Below are positions 45,934-54,480 of a stretch of DNA of 56,097 bases, one piece after another (position 1 is the first letter of the stretch; each line of letters starts with the position of its first letter). The notes below the pieces were generated by a model, which was not told where the DNA came from, searched no databases, and saw only the letters and a program-made list of their open reading frames with translations. A program made the translations under genes and the position numbers. Origin of the DNA: Planctomycetaceae bacterium (GTDB taxonomy: Bacteria; Planctomycetota; Planctomycetia; Planctomycetales; Planctomycetaceae); contig JABURQ010000046.1 of assembly GCA_014762625.1 (NCBI GenBank), forward strand, positions 1 to 56,097, written 5' to 3'.

Positions 45934-48033
45934 TCAATCAGACGTCGGCGCCTTGCCTAACGGCCAGAGTTCGAAGCGTCGGACAAACATTTCAGCCTGT
46001 TCGGTTTGTAACAACAGTTTTCCGAAATCGGGCTTCGCTTCAAACGCTTCATTGACCACAACACCGTTCACCTTGTAGAGCAAGTGTCCGCCATCGGCGA
46101 TTACTTCCAGGCGGGTCCATTCGCCGAAGGGGCTTTCGACATCGTCTTTGCCGCGGAAATTGATCTGATCCGCCCAATCCGGATCCCGACCAAACCAGTT
46201 GATACGTCCACTGGAGATGGTGATTCGTTCGCCGCCTCGCTTCCAGACTTTTTCGCCGTCACGGTCCTTGGTGATCTCCGCCGTGAGCGACGTCGGAAAG
46301 ATCTGACCTGTCTCGGGATGTATGCCTGAGAGTACCAGGATGTCTCCGACTCCCCCTTCGATAATCTGTGCCTCGATCGAGGCCATCCAGGTATTACTGT
46401 AGCCGCCGTCCGGCCCCCAACAGTGCAGCAGAACCCCCGAATCTCTCGCCCGGTCTACTCGATTTCCCCACGTCTTCTCCCCCCATTTGAACTCGACGAT
46501 CATGTGGTAGTCGCGGTAGGAGTTGCGAGTGATCAACCCGCCGTAGCCATCCCCGGAGATGTGGATCATGCCGTCCTTCACGGTAAATATCTTCTTGGGA
46601 TCTGCGTATTGGGAGTCACGAATCCAGGTATAGAAGCCTTCCAGATTTTTCCCGTTGAATAACTTGATGGGGGCTTCGGTGGGACTGATGGCGACGTCTC
46701 GGGAGCCAGGGACGGCAGGGGGAGGCGGTAATTTCCGGATGGAGACGTTCCGAAACGCCACCGGGTCGTTATGTCCTGCGAAGCCGAAATGACCACTCTT
46801 TCGTTTCATTCCCGCGGGAACCTCGCCATCCTTCGACTCGGTGACTTGAGACAGATCCGCGTCCAGGATGGTGAATCCGTTCAATTCAATTTTAACCTCC
46901 GAACCACGGAGGGTGACCTCCTGGAAATTCCATTCCCCTGTCGGTCGCAGGTAACCGCGATGTGCTGGTATCAATCCATAGACAGAACCGTGGTACTGTC
47001 GCGGATCCAGCTTCGCGTACTTTTCGTGCTCCGAATCGAGGACTTGCAGCTCCATTCCGGTCAGATGAGCTCGTCCCTCGCCCGGATAGCGTACAGCCAG
47101 ACCATTATTTCCTCCTGGGGGAAGTTTGAATTCCATCCTGGCTGTGAAGTCGGCGTATTCCTCTTTAGTAAAGAGAGTGCCGCCATTGCCCGGCTTGCAG
47201 ACGATCGATTCCTTGACGATTTCGTAGCTATCGACGTCTCCGGTCCAGCCCTCGAAGTTACGTCCGTTAAAGGTCGGTTGGTATTGTTCCGTCTCCTGCG
47301 AAGCGAGAATCGAATTCGCCTCATCCGTCGGGATCTCGCGGATGTAAATGTTGCGAAAGTAGAGGGTATTTCCGTGATTCTGTAATTCGATCTGCCCGGT
47401 TCGATAGATCGGTTTATCTCGTTCCCAAAAGTTCTCAAGCACCACGTTATCAACGACCAGTTGGCCGTTCAGTTTGATCGTCGCACGTTCTCCGACCATG
47501 CGAATAAAAAACGTATTCCACTCTCCGACCGGGTTGTCGGCTTTGACCAGAGGGAAACGAGGATGGTTGCGATTGTTCCAGAAAGCCCCCGACCCGTTTT
47601 CAGCACCATGTCGAAAATAGTCCTCAAATTCGGTGTCCCAGATTTGTACCTGCGGGCTGCCTCTCAGGTAGATTCCACTATCCCCGCCTTCCAGAATCTT
47701 CCAGTCGACGTACAGTTCAAAGTCTCCGTAATCTTTCTCAGTGCAGAGACTCTTCCCTTCGCCGTCAAAGACGAGAACGCCGTCAACCACGTTCCAATGC
47801 GCTCGCATGAGTTCATCCGCTTCCTGCTGTGCGGCGGCCAGTTCATCTGGCGTCATTGCGGCCCGCGTTTTCGGATTCCCCACCAGGCCCTTCCACCCCG
47901 TCAGATCTTTCCCATTGAATAACGGCGTAAATCCTTCGGGGGGGCTGACGGGAGCTTTGGCAACTGCCAACTGCGTAACGAGCAGCACGAGAAGAAGTGT
48001 GAAGAGGGATGTGAATCGTTGTGATCTGGTCAT
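45934..48033 (-). CDS. Triple DUF1080 (3-keto-disaccharide hydrolase-like) secreted protein
   Basis: 699 residues from ATG 48033, where MTRSQRFTSLFTLLLVLLVT gives a signal peptide. A start at 48093 adds 20 residues and is possible. Three tandem DUF1080 concanavalin-like jelly rolls each begin FNG[K/R][N/D] (numbering from the longer form about 59, 275 and 479): FNGKDLTGWKG, FNGRNFEGWTG, FNGKNLEGFYTW. DUF1080 proteins bind or cleave glycans; one group hydrolyses 3-keto-disaccharides, but a catalytic assignment is not possible here. It heads the minus-strand operon and should be exported. Confidence 0.9.
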   Translation of the reverse strand: MTRSQRFTSLFTLLLVLLVTQLAVAKAPVSPPEGFTPLFNGKDLTGWKGLVGNPKTRAAMTPDELAAAQQEADELMRAHWNVVDGVLVFDGEGKSLCTEKDYGDFELYVDWKILEGGDSGIYLRGSPQVQIWDTEFEDYFRHGAENGSGAFWNNRNHPRFPLVKADNPVGEWNTFFIRMVGERATIKLNGQLVVDNVVLENFWERDKPIYRTGQIELQNHGNTLYFRNIYIREIPTDEANSILASQETEQYQPTFNGRNFEGWTGDVDSYEIVKESIVCKPGNGGTLFTKEEYADFTARMEFKLPPGGNNGLAVRYPGEGRAHLTGMELQVLDSEHEKYAKLDPRQYHGSVYGLIPAHRGYLRPTGEWNFQEVTLRGSEVKIELNGFTILDADLSQVTESKDGEVPAGMKRKSGHFGFAGHNDPVAFRNVSIRKLPPPPAVPGSRDVAISPTEAPIKLFNGKNLEGFYTWIRDSQYADPKKIFTVKDGMIHISGDGYGGLITRNSYRDYHMIVEFKWGEKTWGNRVDRARDSGVLLHCWGPDGGYSNTWMASIEAQIIEGGVGDILVLSGIHPETGQIFPTSLTAEITKDRDGEKVWKRGGERITISSGRINWFGRDPDWADQINFRGKDDVESPFGEWTRLEVIADGGHLLYKVNGVVVNEAFEAKPDFGKLLLQTEQAEMFVRRFELWPLGKAPTSD

Positions 48034-48407
48034 TGTTGCTACCGTAAAACTGATGAGTGTTCCTGTCAGCCATTTCATCATGGGATGAATCATTCACTTT
48101 AATGACTGTCTTTCCCAAACGGCAGGAAATTCATCACCGGTCGAGAATATTTTGTCATGAAAACGAGTTCAGAGAGTGTAGTCTGAAAACCTGTCTTCAG
48201 ATTCGAATCCCTCTTTTCAACCAAGGTCTCAGAAACCTCTACGCAAAAAACTCCGGGACGGTCTGCTGAATGTGAGAAACAGAAGCAAAAGAGTTGATCG
48301 AGCGGTCGCAAGTGGAGTACAACACAGCAAGGCTGCACGATTCGCTGAGAAAAAAGAGCCATCCAATAATTTCGTCGCGCGAGTAGTCAAATTATCGGGG
48401 GCAGGTC

Positions 48408-48427
48408 ACCACGATGAAGATCGTGGT
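48408..48427. promoter_or_regulatory. 8-bp perfect inverted repeat upstream of the ceramidase-like gene
   Basis: ACCACGAT and ATCGTGGT flank a 4-nt loop (GAAG), about 60 nt before the ATG at 48490. The surrounding spacer 48034-48489 has no credible gene. A stem of this size could be a 5' leader hairpin or an operator for a dimeric regulator. No T run follows, so it is not a simple terminator. Confidence 0.4.
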
Positions 48428-48489
48428 TTGTGAACCTCAACCAACTTCTCGATACTAATGTCGACGAACATCAGCAAAGAAATACAAAC

Positions 48490-50019
48490 ATGATTTTCAA
48501 ACATCGATCCCGCCCAATCAATCCACTGATCCTCTTCGGCATCGTCTTGATCACGGTTGATTGCGGTGGAAGTCTAACTCATCCGATCAGTGCTGCGGAG
48601 CCGGAAACGCCTACAGAACTGCAAGTCGGCCTCGCGGAAACCGACATCACTCCACCGGTCGGGTTTCCGATGGCGGGCTATTATCACGAACGACTGGCGG
48701 AAGGAGCAATCGACCCGCTCAAGGCCAAAGCGATCGTCTTTCGAGAGGGCGAGACCGCAGCGGCGCTCGTGGTTTGCGACCTGATCGGTATTGCGACTGA
48801 TCTTTCACGCGAAGTTCGCAAAGCAGCCTCCAAGAAAACCGGGATTCCCGCATCTCACATTGTGATCTCCGCAACACACTCGCACACCGCTCCTGACTAT
48901 ATGAAAGAGCTTTATCTCTACCTGGGAGGTGAAGAACAGGAACAACTCAGGTCAGAGTACATCAAAAAACTGATCGCGGGACCGGTGGACGCGATTGTCC
49001 GAGCGAATGCCAATGCGAGTCCGTCGCAGCTATCGACCGGTTCAGCAACCCAAACGACAGACGTCTCCTTCAACCGTCGCTTCGTCATGCGCGACGGCAG
49101 TGTCCGCACCTGGCAGAACTATCGTAATCCGGACGTCATTCGGGCCGCGGGTCCAATCGATCCAGCGATCGAATTGCTGATGATTACCGGTGCTGAAGAT
49201 GACAAACCGAAAGGTTTTCTCAGCAACTTCGCTCTGCATCTGGATACCGTCGGCGGGACAAAATGGAGCGCGGACTATCCCTACTTCATCGAGCAGACAT
49301 TAAGAGAGAAATTTGATCCGGAACTGATCTCGATCTTCGGGACCGGTTGCTGTGGAGACATCAATCACTCCGATCCCTCCCGCACCGAACGTAATAAGTG
49401 TGATTTCATCGGGAGCTCTCTGGGAAATTCCATCATCGATCAACTCGACCAATTGAAGCCTGTTACAACGACGAGTCTATTCGTGAAATCAACCGTCGTC
49501 GAATTACCGTTGCAGGACGCTCCTCGAATTGAAGTCGAACGCTCAGTTGAACTGCTGAAACTCGTGAAAGGGGGGCAGAAGATTGACTTCTTCGACCATG
49601 TCGCTGCCTACAAACTGTTGATTCTCGATCAGTTCCATCGCGCAGAACCGTACGCTCAAACGGCTGAACAGATCACTTGGGGACTCAGCCGCTCGTTGGC
49701 GGGAATTGGAGAGAATCTGCCCGTTGACGTCACCGTGATTACCATCGGAAGCGACCTGGCGATTGTCTGCCTGCCGGGAGAAGTCTTTGTCGATCTGGGA
49801 CTGGCCATCAAACGCGCGTCTCCCTTTCGCACCACCATGGTGATCGAACTTTCCAACGCTGTAGAAACAATCTATATCCCGCACCGAGCCGCATACGCCG
49901 GCGGCAGTTACGAAGTGACTAACTCGGCTGTACAGCCGGGATCCGGGGAAATTCTGGTGGAGAGGGCGCTCACTCTGCTGCGAAACGCTGCAACACAAGC
50001 TTCGGCGAACTCTCCCTAG
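48490..50019 (+). CDS. Neutral/alkaline ceramidase-like secreted protein
   Basis: About 509 residues from ATG 48490; the 20 extra residues upstream in frame are not needed and the signal (LILFGIVLITVDCGG) is read from here. A Cys in DCGG may mark a lipoprotein. The N-terminal ceramidase domain has the zinc-site motif ATHSHTAPDY and HLDTVGGTKWSADYP, and GLAETDITPPVGFPMAGYY matches the family start. Characterised members cleave N-acyl bonds of ceramides; planctomycete relatives are many and often of unknown substrate. It is transcribed away from the minus-strand DUF1080 operon. A hairpin follows the stop by two bases. Confidence 0.9.
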   Translation: MIFKHRSRPINPLILFGIVLITVDCGGSLTHPISAAEPETPTELQVGLAETDITPPVGFPMAGYYHERLAEGAIDPLKAKAIVFREGETAAALVVCDLIGIATDLSREVRKAASKKTGIPASHIVISATHSHTAPDYMKELYLYLGGEEQEQLRSEYIKKLIAGPVDAIVRANANASPSQLSTGSATQTTDVSFNRRFVMRDGSVRTWQNYRNPDVIRAAGPIDPAIELLMITGAEDDKPKGFLSNFALHLDTVGGTKWSADYPYFIEQTLREKFDPELISIFGTGCCGDINHSDPSRTERNKCDFIGSSLGNSIIDQLDQLKPVTTTSLFVKSTVVELPLQDAPRIEVERSVELLKLVKGGQKIDFFDHVAAYKLLILDQFHRAEPYAQTAEQITWGLSRSLAGIGENLPVDVTVITIGSDLAIVCLPGEVFVDLGLAIKRASPFRTTMVIELSNAVETIYIPHRAAYAGGSYEVTNSAVQPGSGEILVERALTLLRNAATQASANSP

Positions 50020-50020
50020 A

Positions 50021-50044
50021 ACCAGCGACAGACGATTTGCTGGT
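50021..50044. repeat. 6-bp inverted repeat just after the ceramidase-like stop
   Basis: ACCAGC (50021-50026) and GCTGGT (50039-50044) around a 12-nt loop begin 2 nt after the TAG. It has no T tail, so it could stabilise the transcript end but is a weak terminator candidate. Confidence 0.3.
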
Positions 50045-50138
50045 CTGACGCGCCAAGGCCATCTATGTTGATGGTCCGTTCATTTCGTTTCAGTTTGAAG
50101 CCCATGACGAACACGAACAAATCGCGATCGCACGAAGT

Positions 50139-50456
50139 ATGACCATCCCCGATATGCTTTCCCTCGTGACCCGATATCCCGAATGGCTGGGCATCGGCAT
50201 CGACGAAGGGACGGCTCTCGTTGTGAAGGAAGATGTCGGTGAAGTGGTCAGACGGTCTAGTGTCTATTTCTATGATGCCTCGAAAGGAGTCGCGGAAGAG
50301 TTCGAGCCAATCCAAGTCAGTGACGGCGAGTTCTATCATCTCCGCCGTCGAGTTCCCATCGATCCTCCCGCAGCCTCGGAAACGGAGCAGAGCGAGAAAC
50401 TGAAAGCGTCCAAACCTGCCGAGTCGGCGAAGCCTGCTCAAACTGCGAAGCCTTAG
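50139..50456 (+). pseudogene. C-terminal fragment of a peptidase S51 / cyanophycinase-like protein
   Basis: 105 codons whose start at ATG 50139 is not a natural N-terminus. LLSLVTRYPEWLGIGIDEGT-like sequence (here MLSLVTRYPEWLGIGIDEGT) and ALVVKEDVGEVVRRSSVYFY match the last third of cyanophycinase/dipeptidase-E-like glutamine-amidotransferase-fold peptidases. The catalytic Ser/His/Glu half is missing, and the bases upstream to the ceramidase stop (about 50060-50138) give no further family similarity. The tail is Lys/Glu/Pro/Ala-rich. It is most likely a decayed gene remnant, though a short acidic protein could still be made. Confidence 0.6.
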
Positions 50457-50652
50457 TGACAGGCTTACACGCTTCGTTTTTCAGAGGGCGAGCATAGCGA
50501 AGCCCACAGCCCTTCGGTTCCGTAGTTAGCGTCTAACCGATTTCGCAACTGACTGTATCGCTTGCATTTATGACGTTAAGAGATTGTTGAGTAGAGAGTT
50601 ATTGCCCGGAGAACAAAAGCTAATCTTGATCGGGAGGAAGTTCGAGGTGCAT

Positions 50653-50681
50653 GAAAAAAGCCGGCGATTTCTCACCGGCTT
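50653..50681 (-). terminator. Rho-independent terminator of the cold-shock gene
   Basis: Read on the minus strand, AAGCCGG, a 10-nt loop and CCGGCTT form a 7-bp stem followed by a run of T (plus-strand AAAAAAA at 50653-50659). It lies about 75 nt after the cold-shock stop. Confidence 0.8.
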
Positions 50682-50708
50682 GTGTTATCACTCTGATAAG
50701 GCTTTGTA

Positions 50709-50751
50709 GGTCGTCAACGACCAACCCAGTCAGACTTCAACATTGGGTTGG
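50709..50751 (-). repeat. Two further hairpins in the cold-shock 3' region
   Basis: GGTCGT/ACGACC with a 2-nt loop (50709-50722) and CCAACCCA/TGGGTTGG with a 15-nt loop (50721-50751) lie between the cold-shock stop and the terminator. They overlap at two bases, so they may form alternative or stacked structures. Such 3' structure would affect mRNA decay. Confidence 0.5.
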
Positions 50752-50755
50752 CAGC

Positions 50756-50953
50756 TCAGATAACGCGTACATTTTCTGCACGCGGGCCTTTAGGACCTTG
50801 TCCTTGGGTGTACTCAACGCGCTGACCTTCTTGAAGATCATCGAATTGGGTTCCCTCGACATTTGACATGTGGAAGAACATATCTTTTCCACTTCCGTCG
50901 TCAATAAATCCAAAACCCTTGTCTGTTACCTTCTTAATCGTACCTTCAGTCAT
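50756..50953 (-). CDS. cspA: Cold-shock domain RNA-binding protein (CspA-like)
   Basis: 65-residue single cold-shock domain of five beta strands. It binds single-stranded RNA and DNA with aromatic surface residues and melts mRNA structure. RNP1 KGFGFID is at 12-18 and RNP2 MFFHMS at 25-30. Length is standard. A well-spaced promoter at 51044-51072 and a leader of about 80 nt precede the gene, which is typical of cold-shock genes whose leader senses temperature. It stands alone on the minus strand between gene remnants. Naming as cspA means family only. Confidence 0.95.
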   Translation of the reverse strand: MTEGTIKKVTDKGFGFIDDGSGKDMFFHMSNVEGTQFDDLQEGQRVEYTQGQGPKGPRAENVRVI

Positions 50954-51043
50954 TACTTCAACTCACTTCTCTCAAATCTTTTCCTGAACCTATGCAGCCC
51001 TAAAAACATTTTCAAAGCAAAAAATCATTACTCAGGTGTAAAC

Positions 51044-51072
51044 ACTATACAGATTCATGGATGTTAAGTCAA
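51044..51072 (-). promoter_or_regulatory. Sigma-70-type promoter of the cold-shock gene
   Basis: On the minus strand TTGACT (51072-51067) and TATAGT (51049-51044) are separated by exactly 17 nt, each with one mismatch from consensus. Transcription would start near 51037, giving a leader of about 84 nt before ATG 50953. GAGAGAAGTGAGTTGAAG just before the start holds a purine-rich ribosome-binding region. Confidence 0.65.
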
Positions 51073-51179
51073 TTCCTGCTGAGAAGTTTGGCGATTCTCA
51101 CCGCGGCTTCTTCAGCGTCAAGACCGTGACGAAGAGAGGGCTGAGGGACAGCTATGTGCTGGTGTGGCTGTGTATGTCG

Positions 51180-51400
51180 TCCCGGGAAGTGATCGTTTCG
51201 GGACCAACCGAGCATCCCAACTCAGTGTGGGTGTCCTCGAACTTTTCCGCAGCGGACATAGGACTGTTGCCGTAGCCCGGATAGTCCGGCGCATCTACAT
51301 AATTCTTGTCAGACAGTTCCGAAATCAGGTTCGGAACATGTGCGAGGAAGTGGAAAAATCGTGGAAGACAGGTACCGTAGCTATGTTCTTATCGATGACG
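51180..51400 (-). pseudogene. Alpha/beta-hydrolase remnant with frameshift
   Basis: On the minus strand two frames together read VPVFHDFSTSSHMFR and then NLISELSDKNYVDAPDYPGY, which match the oxyanion-loop and second-strand region of haloalkane-dehalogenase-like hydrolases (usual form HGFPTSSHMFR then NLIPxLADxYxVIAPDxPG). The frame breaks at about 51330-51334 and stops follow. No nucleophile or catalytic His part is present. Another short minus-strand frame ends EEAAVRIAKLLSRN at about 51066, next to the cold-shock promoter. The stretch looks like a decayed gene. Confidence 0.6.
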
Positions 51401-51621
51401 AACACCCATCGCTCGTCAACGACCCGATTCTGCATCCGTCCGATGACCCGTCCGGGGATGCTCGCCAGTTCTTCTCAAAGTGGCATCTACGGTCTTCACC
51501 TCAGCCCCCCTGACCAGTACGATTGTTCCCGGGAGTTCGCTAACGCATCACGACAGCTGTTGTTCTCCGAAAACGTGACTGAAACACTGTATGAAACAAT
51601 TCGACTTAAAGGATGGATGGT

Positions 51622-52992
51622 ATGAGCGGTTGCAGATTTCTCCGATATTTCGCCGCGGCCCTGTTTCTGGCGTCCATTTCCAACGCGTCCGTCTTTTCCG
51701 CCGAGGCCATCAACGTCGGCGATCGACTGGAACTCTTTGCTGACGACTATCTGATCGACACAATGTCGGGCGATGTGCGTCAGCAACTGTTGAAGCCCGA
51801 GCCTCAGGAAGTCGTGTTCGTTACGGATGAAGCGTGGGAAGGGAACACCAGCGGCTATTACACCGTTTTTCGTGACGGCGATATTTACCGCATGATCTAT
51901 CGAGGGTGGCAGCACGACGAACAAAAGAAAGCCGCGCATAAAGAAGTGACTTGCTATGCCGAAAGCAAGGACGGCATCCACTGGACCAAGCTGAAGCTGG
52001 GATTGTTCGAATGGGACGGGTCGAAGGAGAATAATATCGTGTGGCGCGGGCCGGGGACGCACAATTTTACGGCTTTTCACGACACGAATCCGGCGGCTCC
52101 TCCTGAATCACGCTACAAAGCGTTAGGGGGAGGACGGGGTGGTTTGTTGCCATTTCAGTCGAGTGATTGTAAGCACTGGGAACTGATCGGAGAGAAACCA
52201 GTGATTACGAACGGGGCATTTGATTCACAAAACCTTGCCTTTTGGGACGAGGACCGTGAAGAGTATCGCGCGTACTGGCGTTACTTCGGCAACGGTGTCC
52301 GGGCAATTCGCACCGCGACGTCCAAAGATTTTATCCATTGGGAGAACGAAGCCGACTTGAGTTACAATGAAGGCACCCCCAACGAGCATCTCTACACCAA
52401 TGCTATCCAAAAGTATTTTCGAGCGCCTCACCTCTTCATTGGCTTTCCCACACGTTACGATGCGAAGAGCCAGCAGGTCGAGCCGATCTTGATGACCAGC
52501 CGCGACGGACAAACGTTTCATCGCTACGACGATCCAGTCATCCCTCGCACGGCTCCGAAAGACCGCAATCATAATCGCAGCAATTACATGGCATGGGGCA
52601 TGTTTCAATTGCCCGGCAAGTCGAAAGAAATTTCAGTCTATGCCACAGAGAATTATTATGAACCGACACCGGGGCGAGTCCGTCGATTCGTTTATCGTGT
52701 CGATGGTTTCGTCGCACTTCGAGCCGGAGCGAATGGGGGGAAAGTAGCGACCAAGCCTCTGAAATACAAAGGCCAACGATTGCTGATCAATTACATTGTA
52801 CGCCCAGGCGGAAATCTGAGAATCGAAGCGATCAACGAAGCGGGAACTGTGATTGGTAAATCAAAGCCACTGCGCGGTGATGCGATCGACCAGCCCGTGG
52901 AATGGGAGAAAGATCCGGGGTTGAGTGAAGGAGTCGTTCGCTTACATTTCATTCTCAAGAACGCTGACGTTTTTTCGATTCGGTTTGATTGA
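51622..52992 (+). CDS. Secreted beta-propeller protein, GH32/43-like (planctomycete family)
   Basis: 456 residues from ATG 51622, which has AAAGGA 8 nt upstream; an ATG at 51613 would add three residues. Signal peptide FLRYFAAALFLASISNASVFSA. The body has propeller-type strands: DRLELFADDYLID, TSGYYTVFRDGDIYRMIYRG, EVTCYAESKDGIHWTKL, ENNIVWRGPGTHNFTAF, SRYKALGGG, DSQNLAFWDEDREEYRAYWR and ILMTSRDGQTFHRYDDP. This is a five-bladed-like fold in the GH32/GH43 style. Acidic residues sit in positions that could be catalytic, but activity is unproven. The C-terminus is a beta-sandwich. It is exported, probably to act on a glycan. It is a single gene, convergent with the class IV aminotransferase. Confidence 0.85.
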   Translation: MSGCRFLRYFAAALFLASISNASVFSAEAINVGDRLELFADDYLIDTMSGDVRQQLLKPEPQEVVFVTDEAWEGNTSGYYTVFRDGDIYRMIYRGWQHDEQKKAAHKEVTCYAESKDGIHWTKLKLGLFEWDGSKENNIVWRGPGTHNFTAFHDTNPAAPPESRYKALGGGRGGLLPFQSSDCKHWELIGEKPVITNGAFDSQNLAFWDEDREEYRAYWRYFGNGVRAIRTATSKDFIHWENEADLSYNEGTPNEHLYTNAIQKYFRAPHLFIGFPTRYDAKSQQVEPILMTSRDGQTFHRYDDPVIPRTAPKDRNHNRSNYMAWGMFQLPGKSKEISVYATENYYEPTPGRVRRFVYRVDGFVALRAGANGGKVATKPLKYKGQRLLINYIVRPGGNLRIEAINEAGTVIGKSKPLRGDAIDQPVEWEKDPGLSEGVVRLHFILKNADVFSIRFD

Positions 52993-53198
52993 AGTTCGTG
53001 GTGGACAGCAACTGATTGTTGACGTCCGTCGGGTAGAGCGGTCGTTCAGAGACCACGTGCGGAAGCGGGAAATGTCTCAAAGCTCAATGGAGAGCTCAAC
53101 CGCCTGCAGTAGACATCAGGGCCAGCCATTCCGTTTGCCAATCCTATCAGGGCGAGAGGATTCCTCAGGATTGAGAGCGGATGACATCGCTATAGCTC

Positions 53199-54116
53199 TC
53201 ACGATTCCGGCTTCGTCATCTCATGATAGATGTCTTTGTCGACCCTCTCGCTCCAGCGATCGAGAATCTTCCGCCACATCGGCCCCGGTTTCCCTGCACC
53301 GATCGGCTCGCCGTTGAAGCGGACGACCGGTCCCAGACACCAGGGAGTGGACGGCACCCAAGCCTCGTCAGCGTTCACGACATCCCAGGCCTGGATATCC
53401 TCTTCCACAAAGGGAACGTTCATATCAGCGAGGAGCTCTGTCAGAACTTCCAGACTGACTCCCCACAAAATATTCTTTCTCCGTGGCGAGACAACACACC
53501 CTTCGCGATAGATCACAAAGTTGGAACCTCCCGTTTCGGTGATGTTGCCATCGAGGTCGAGGTAAAGCGCCATCGCTTCCGGATCGAATTGATGGATTTC
53601 CTGCTGCCCAATCCACATGTGGAGCCGATTTCGGTTCTTGATCTTGGCCGATAGACATTGCGGCGGCCAATGGCGCGGGCTGGGCGTCATGCAGTGCACC
53701 CCCTCCAGAAAGATTTTTTTCCATAACTGGAATCGCAACGGAAACGTATGCTGGATGTAGCTGGGAGTGGGGTTGTCGGGCATTCCCGCCGCTCCTGCGT
53801 AGAGAAGGTTTTCACCCGCTGTCAGATAGTAAACCAGGCCCAGTTCATCGTCGGGCGCAAGTCGAGAGTTCTCGGCGATCAGTTTCTCCGAGATGTCAAT
53901 GGTTTCCTGCATGCTGACCGGCGGCTGGATGCGCGCGTATTTGCATGATTGATAGAACCTCTGAACGTGATCTTCGATGCGATACGCCTGCTGGTGGAAT
54001 GTCCGCACAAAGTCAGTGACTGCCGCTCCCAGGACAATCCCCAGATCGTAGACAGGTAAGACACACTGAGACGCGGGGACAAACTCTCCCTTCAGATAAG
54101 CAATCGGTTCAGGCAT
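53199..54116 (-). CDS. Class IV PLP aminotransferase (BCAT/D-amino-acid-transaminase-like)
   Basis: 305 residues from ATG 54116 (MPEPIAYLKGEFVPASQ). The open frame upstream (to 54233) runs into the MITE and is rejected. Class IV fold features: an N-terminal half with VYDLGIVLGAAVTDFVRTF, then a probable PLP-lysine region SAKIKNRNRLHMWIGQQE, and the C-terminal LDLDGNITETGGSNFVIYREG with TETGGSN phosphate-binding loop, plus VEEDIQAWDVVNADEAW. Members transaminate branched-chain or D-amino acids or lyse aminodeoxychorismate. The exact substrate cannot be read. It stands alone, so its regulation may depend on the repeat element directly upstream. Confidence 0.88.
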   Translation of the reverse strand: MPEPIAYLKGEFVPASQCVLPVYDLGIVLGAAVTDFVRTFHQQAYRIEDHVQRFYQSCKYARIQPPVSMQETIDISEKLIAENSRLAPDDELGLVYYLTAGENLLYAGAAGMPDNPTPSYIQHTFPLRFQLWKKIFLEGVHCMTPSPRHWPPQCLSAKIKNRNRLHMWIGQQEIHQFDPEAMALYLDLDGNITETGGSNFVIYREGCVVSPRRKNILWGVSLEVLTELLADMNVPFVEEDIQAWDVVNADEAWVPSTPWCLGPVVRFNGEPIGAGKPGPMWRKILDRWSERVDKDIYHEMTKPES

Positions 54117-54151
54117 GAGATATTTCCAGACTGGATGATACGTCGTGTTAG

Positions 54152-54310
54152 CAGCGTGTTGAGAAACGGATTTGTACGTGAGAATGAGAGTTTTGAGATG
54201 AGCACAAGGAAGAAATTCGCAGGTGAATCCCATGATTCATCGAGAATTTGTGACGATGTGATTCAGCTCAAAAATCCATTCGCAGCAAAATTAAGTTTTT
54301 CAACGGGCTG
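54152..54310. mobile_element. MITE-like element, copy 2 (159 bp), with 4-bp target duplication
   Basis: Ends are CAGCGTGTTGAGAAAC (left) and, read inwards from the right, CAGCCCGTTGAAAAAC. TTAG stands on both sides (54148-54151 and 54311-54314), a perfect duplication fitting a YTAR target. It is the inverse orientation of copy 1 and lacks its 87-bp middle. It lies 35 nt upstream of the aminotransferase start. No ORF is carried, so a transposase would act in trans. Confidence 0.75.
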
Positions 54311-54314
54311 TTAG

Positions 54315-54377
54315 GTGAAGTCCTGTTTTACTTCACGTACGGAGCTTCAATCAATAACATTCGCAGGCGCGGCCTGC
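54315..54377. repeat. Two hairpins in the divergent spacer beside MITE copy 2
   Basis: GTGAAGT/ACTTCAC with an 8-nt loop (54315-54336) and GCAGGC/GCCTGC with a 3-nt loop followed by TTT (54363-54380) stand between the minus-strand aminotransferase and the plus-strand gene at 54481. They may be part of leader or operator structure; the second has only a weak T tail. Confidence 0.35.
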
Positions 54378-54480
54378 TTTGAATTCTCAGCGCTGAAACG
54401 TCTTCAGATGCACCTTGCACTTTCTATATGGATCGGTGAGTATTGATGCGAGCGTTCTGTTTTTTTCTGTGGGGAACATC

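Noticed and set aside
51164-51625. 153-codon plus-strand frame before the propeller gene
   Set aside because: No family, and the opposite strand carries recognisable hydrolase remnants.
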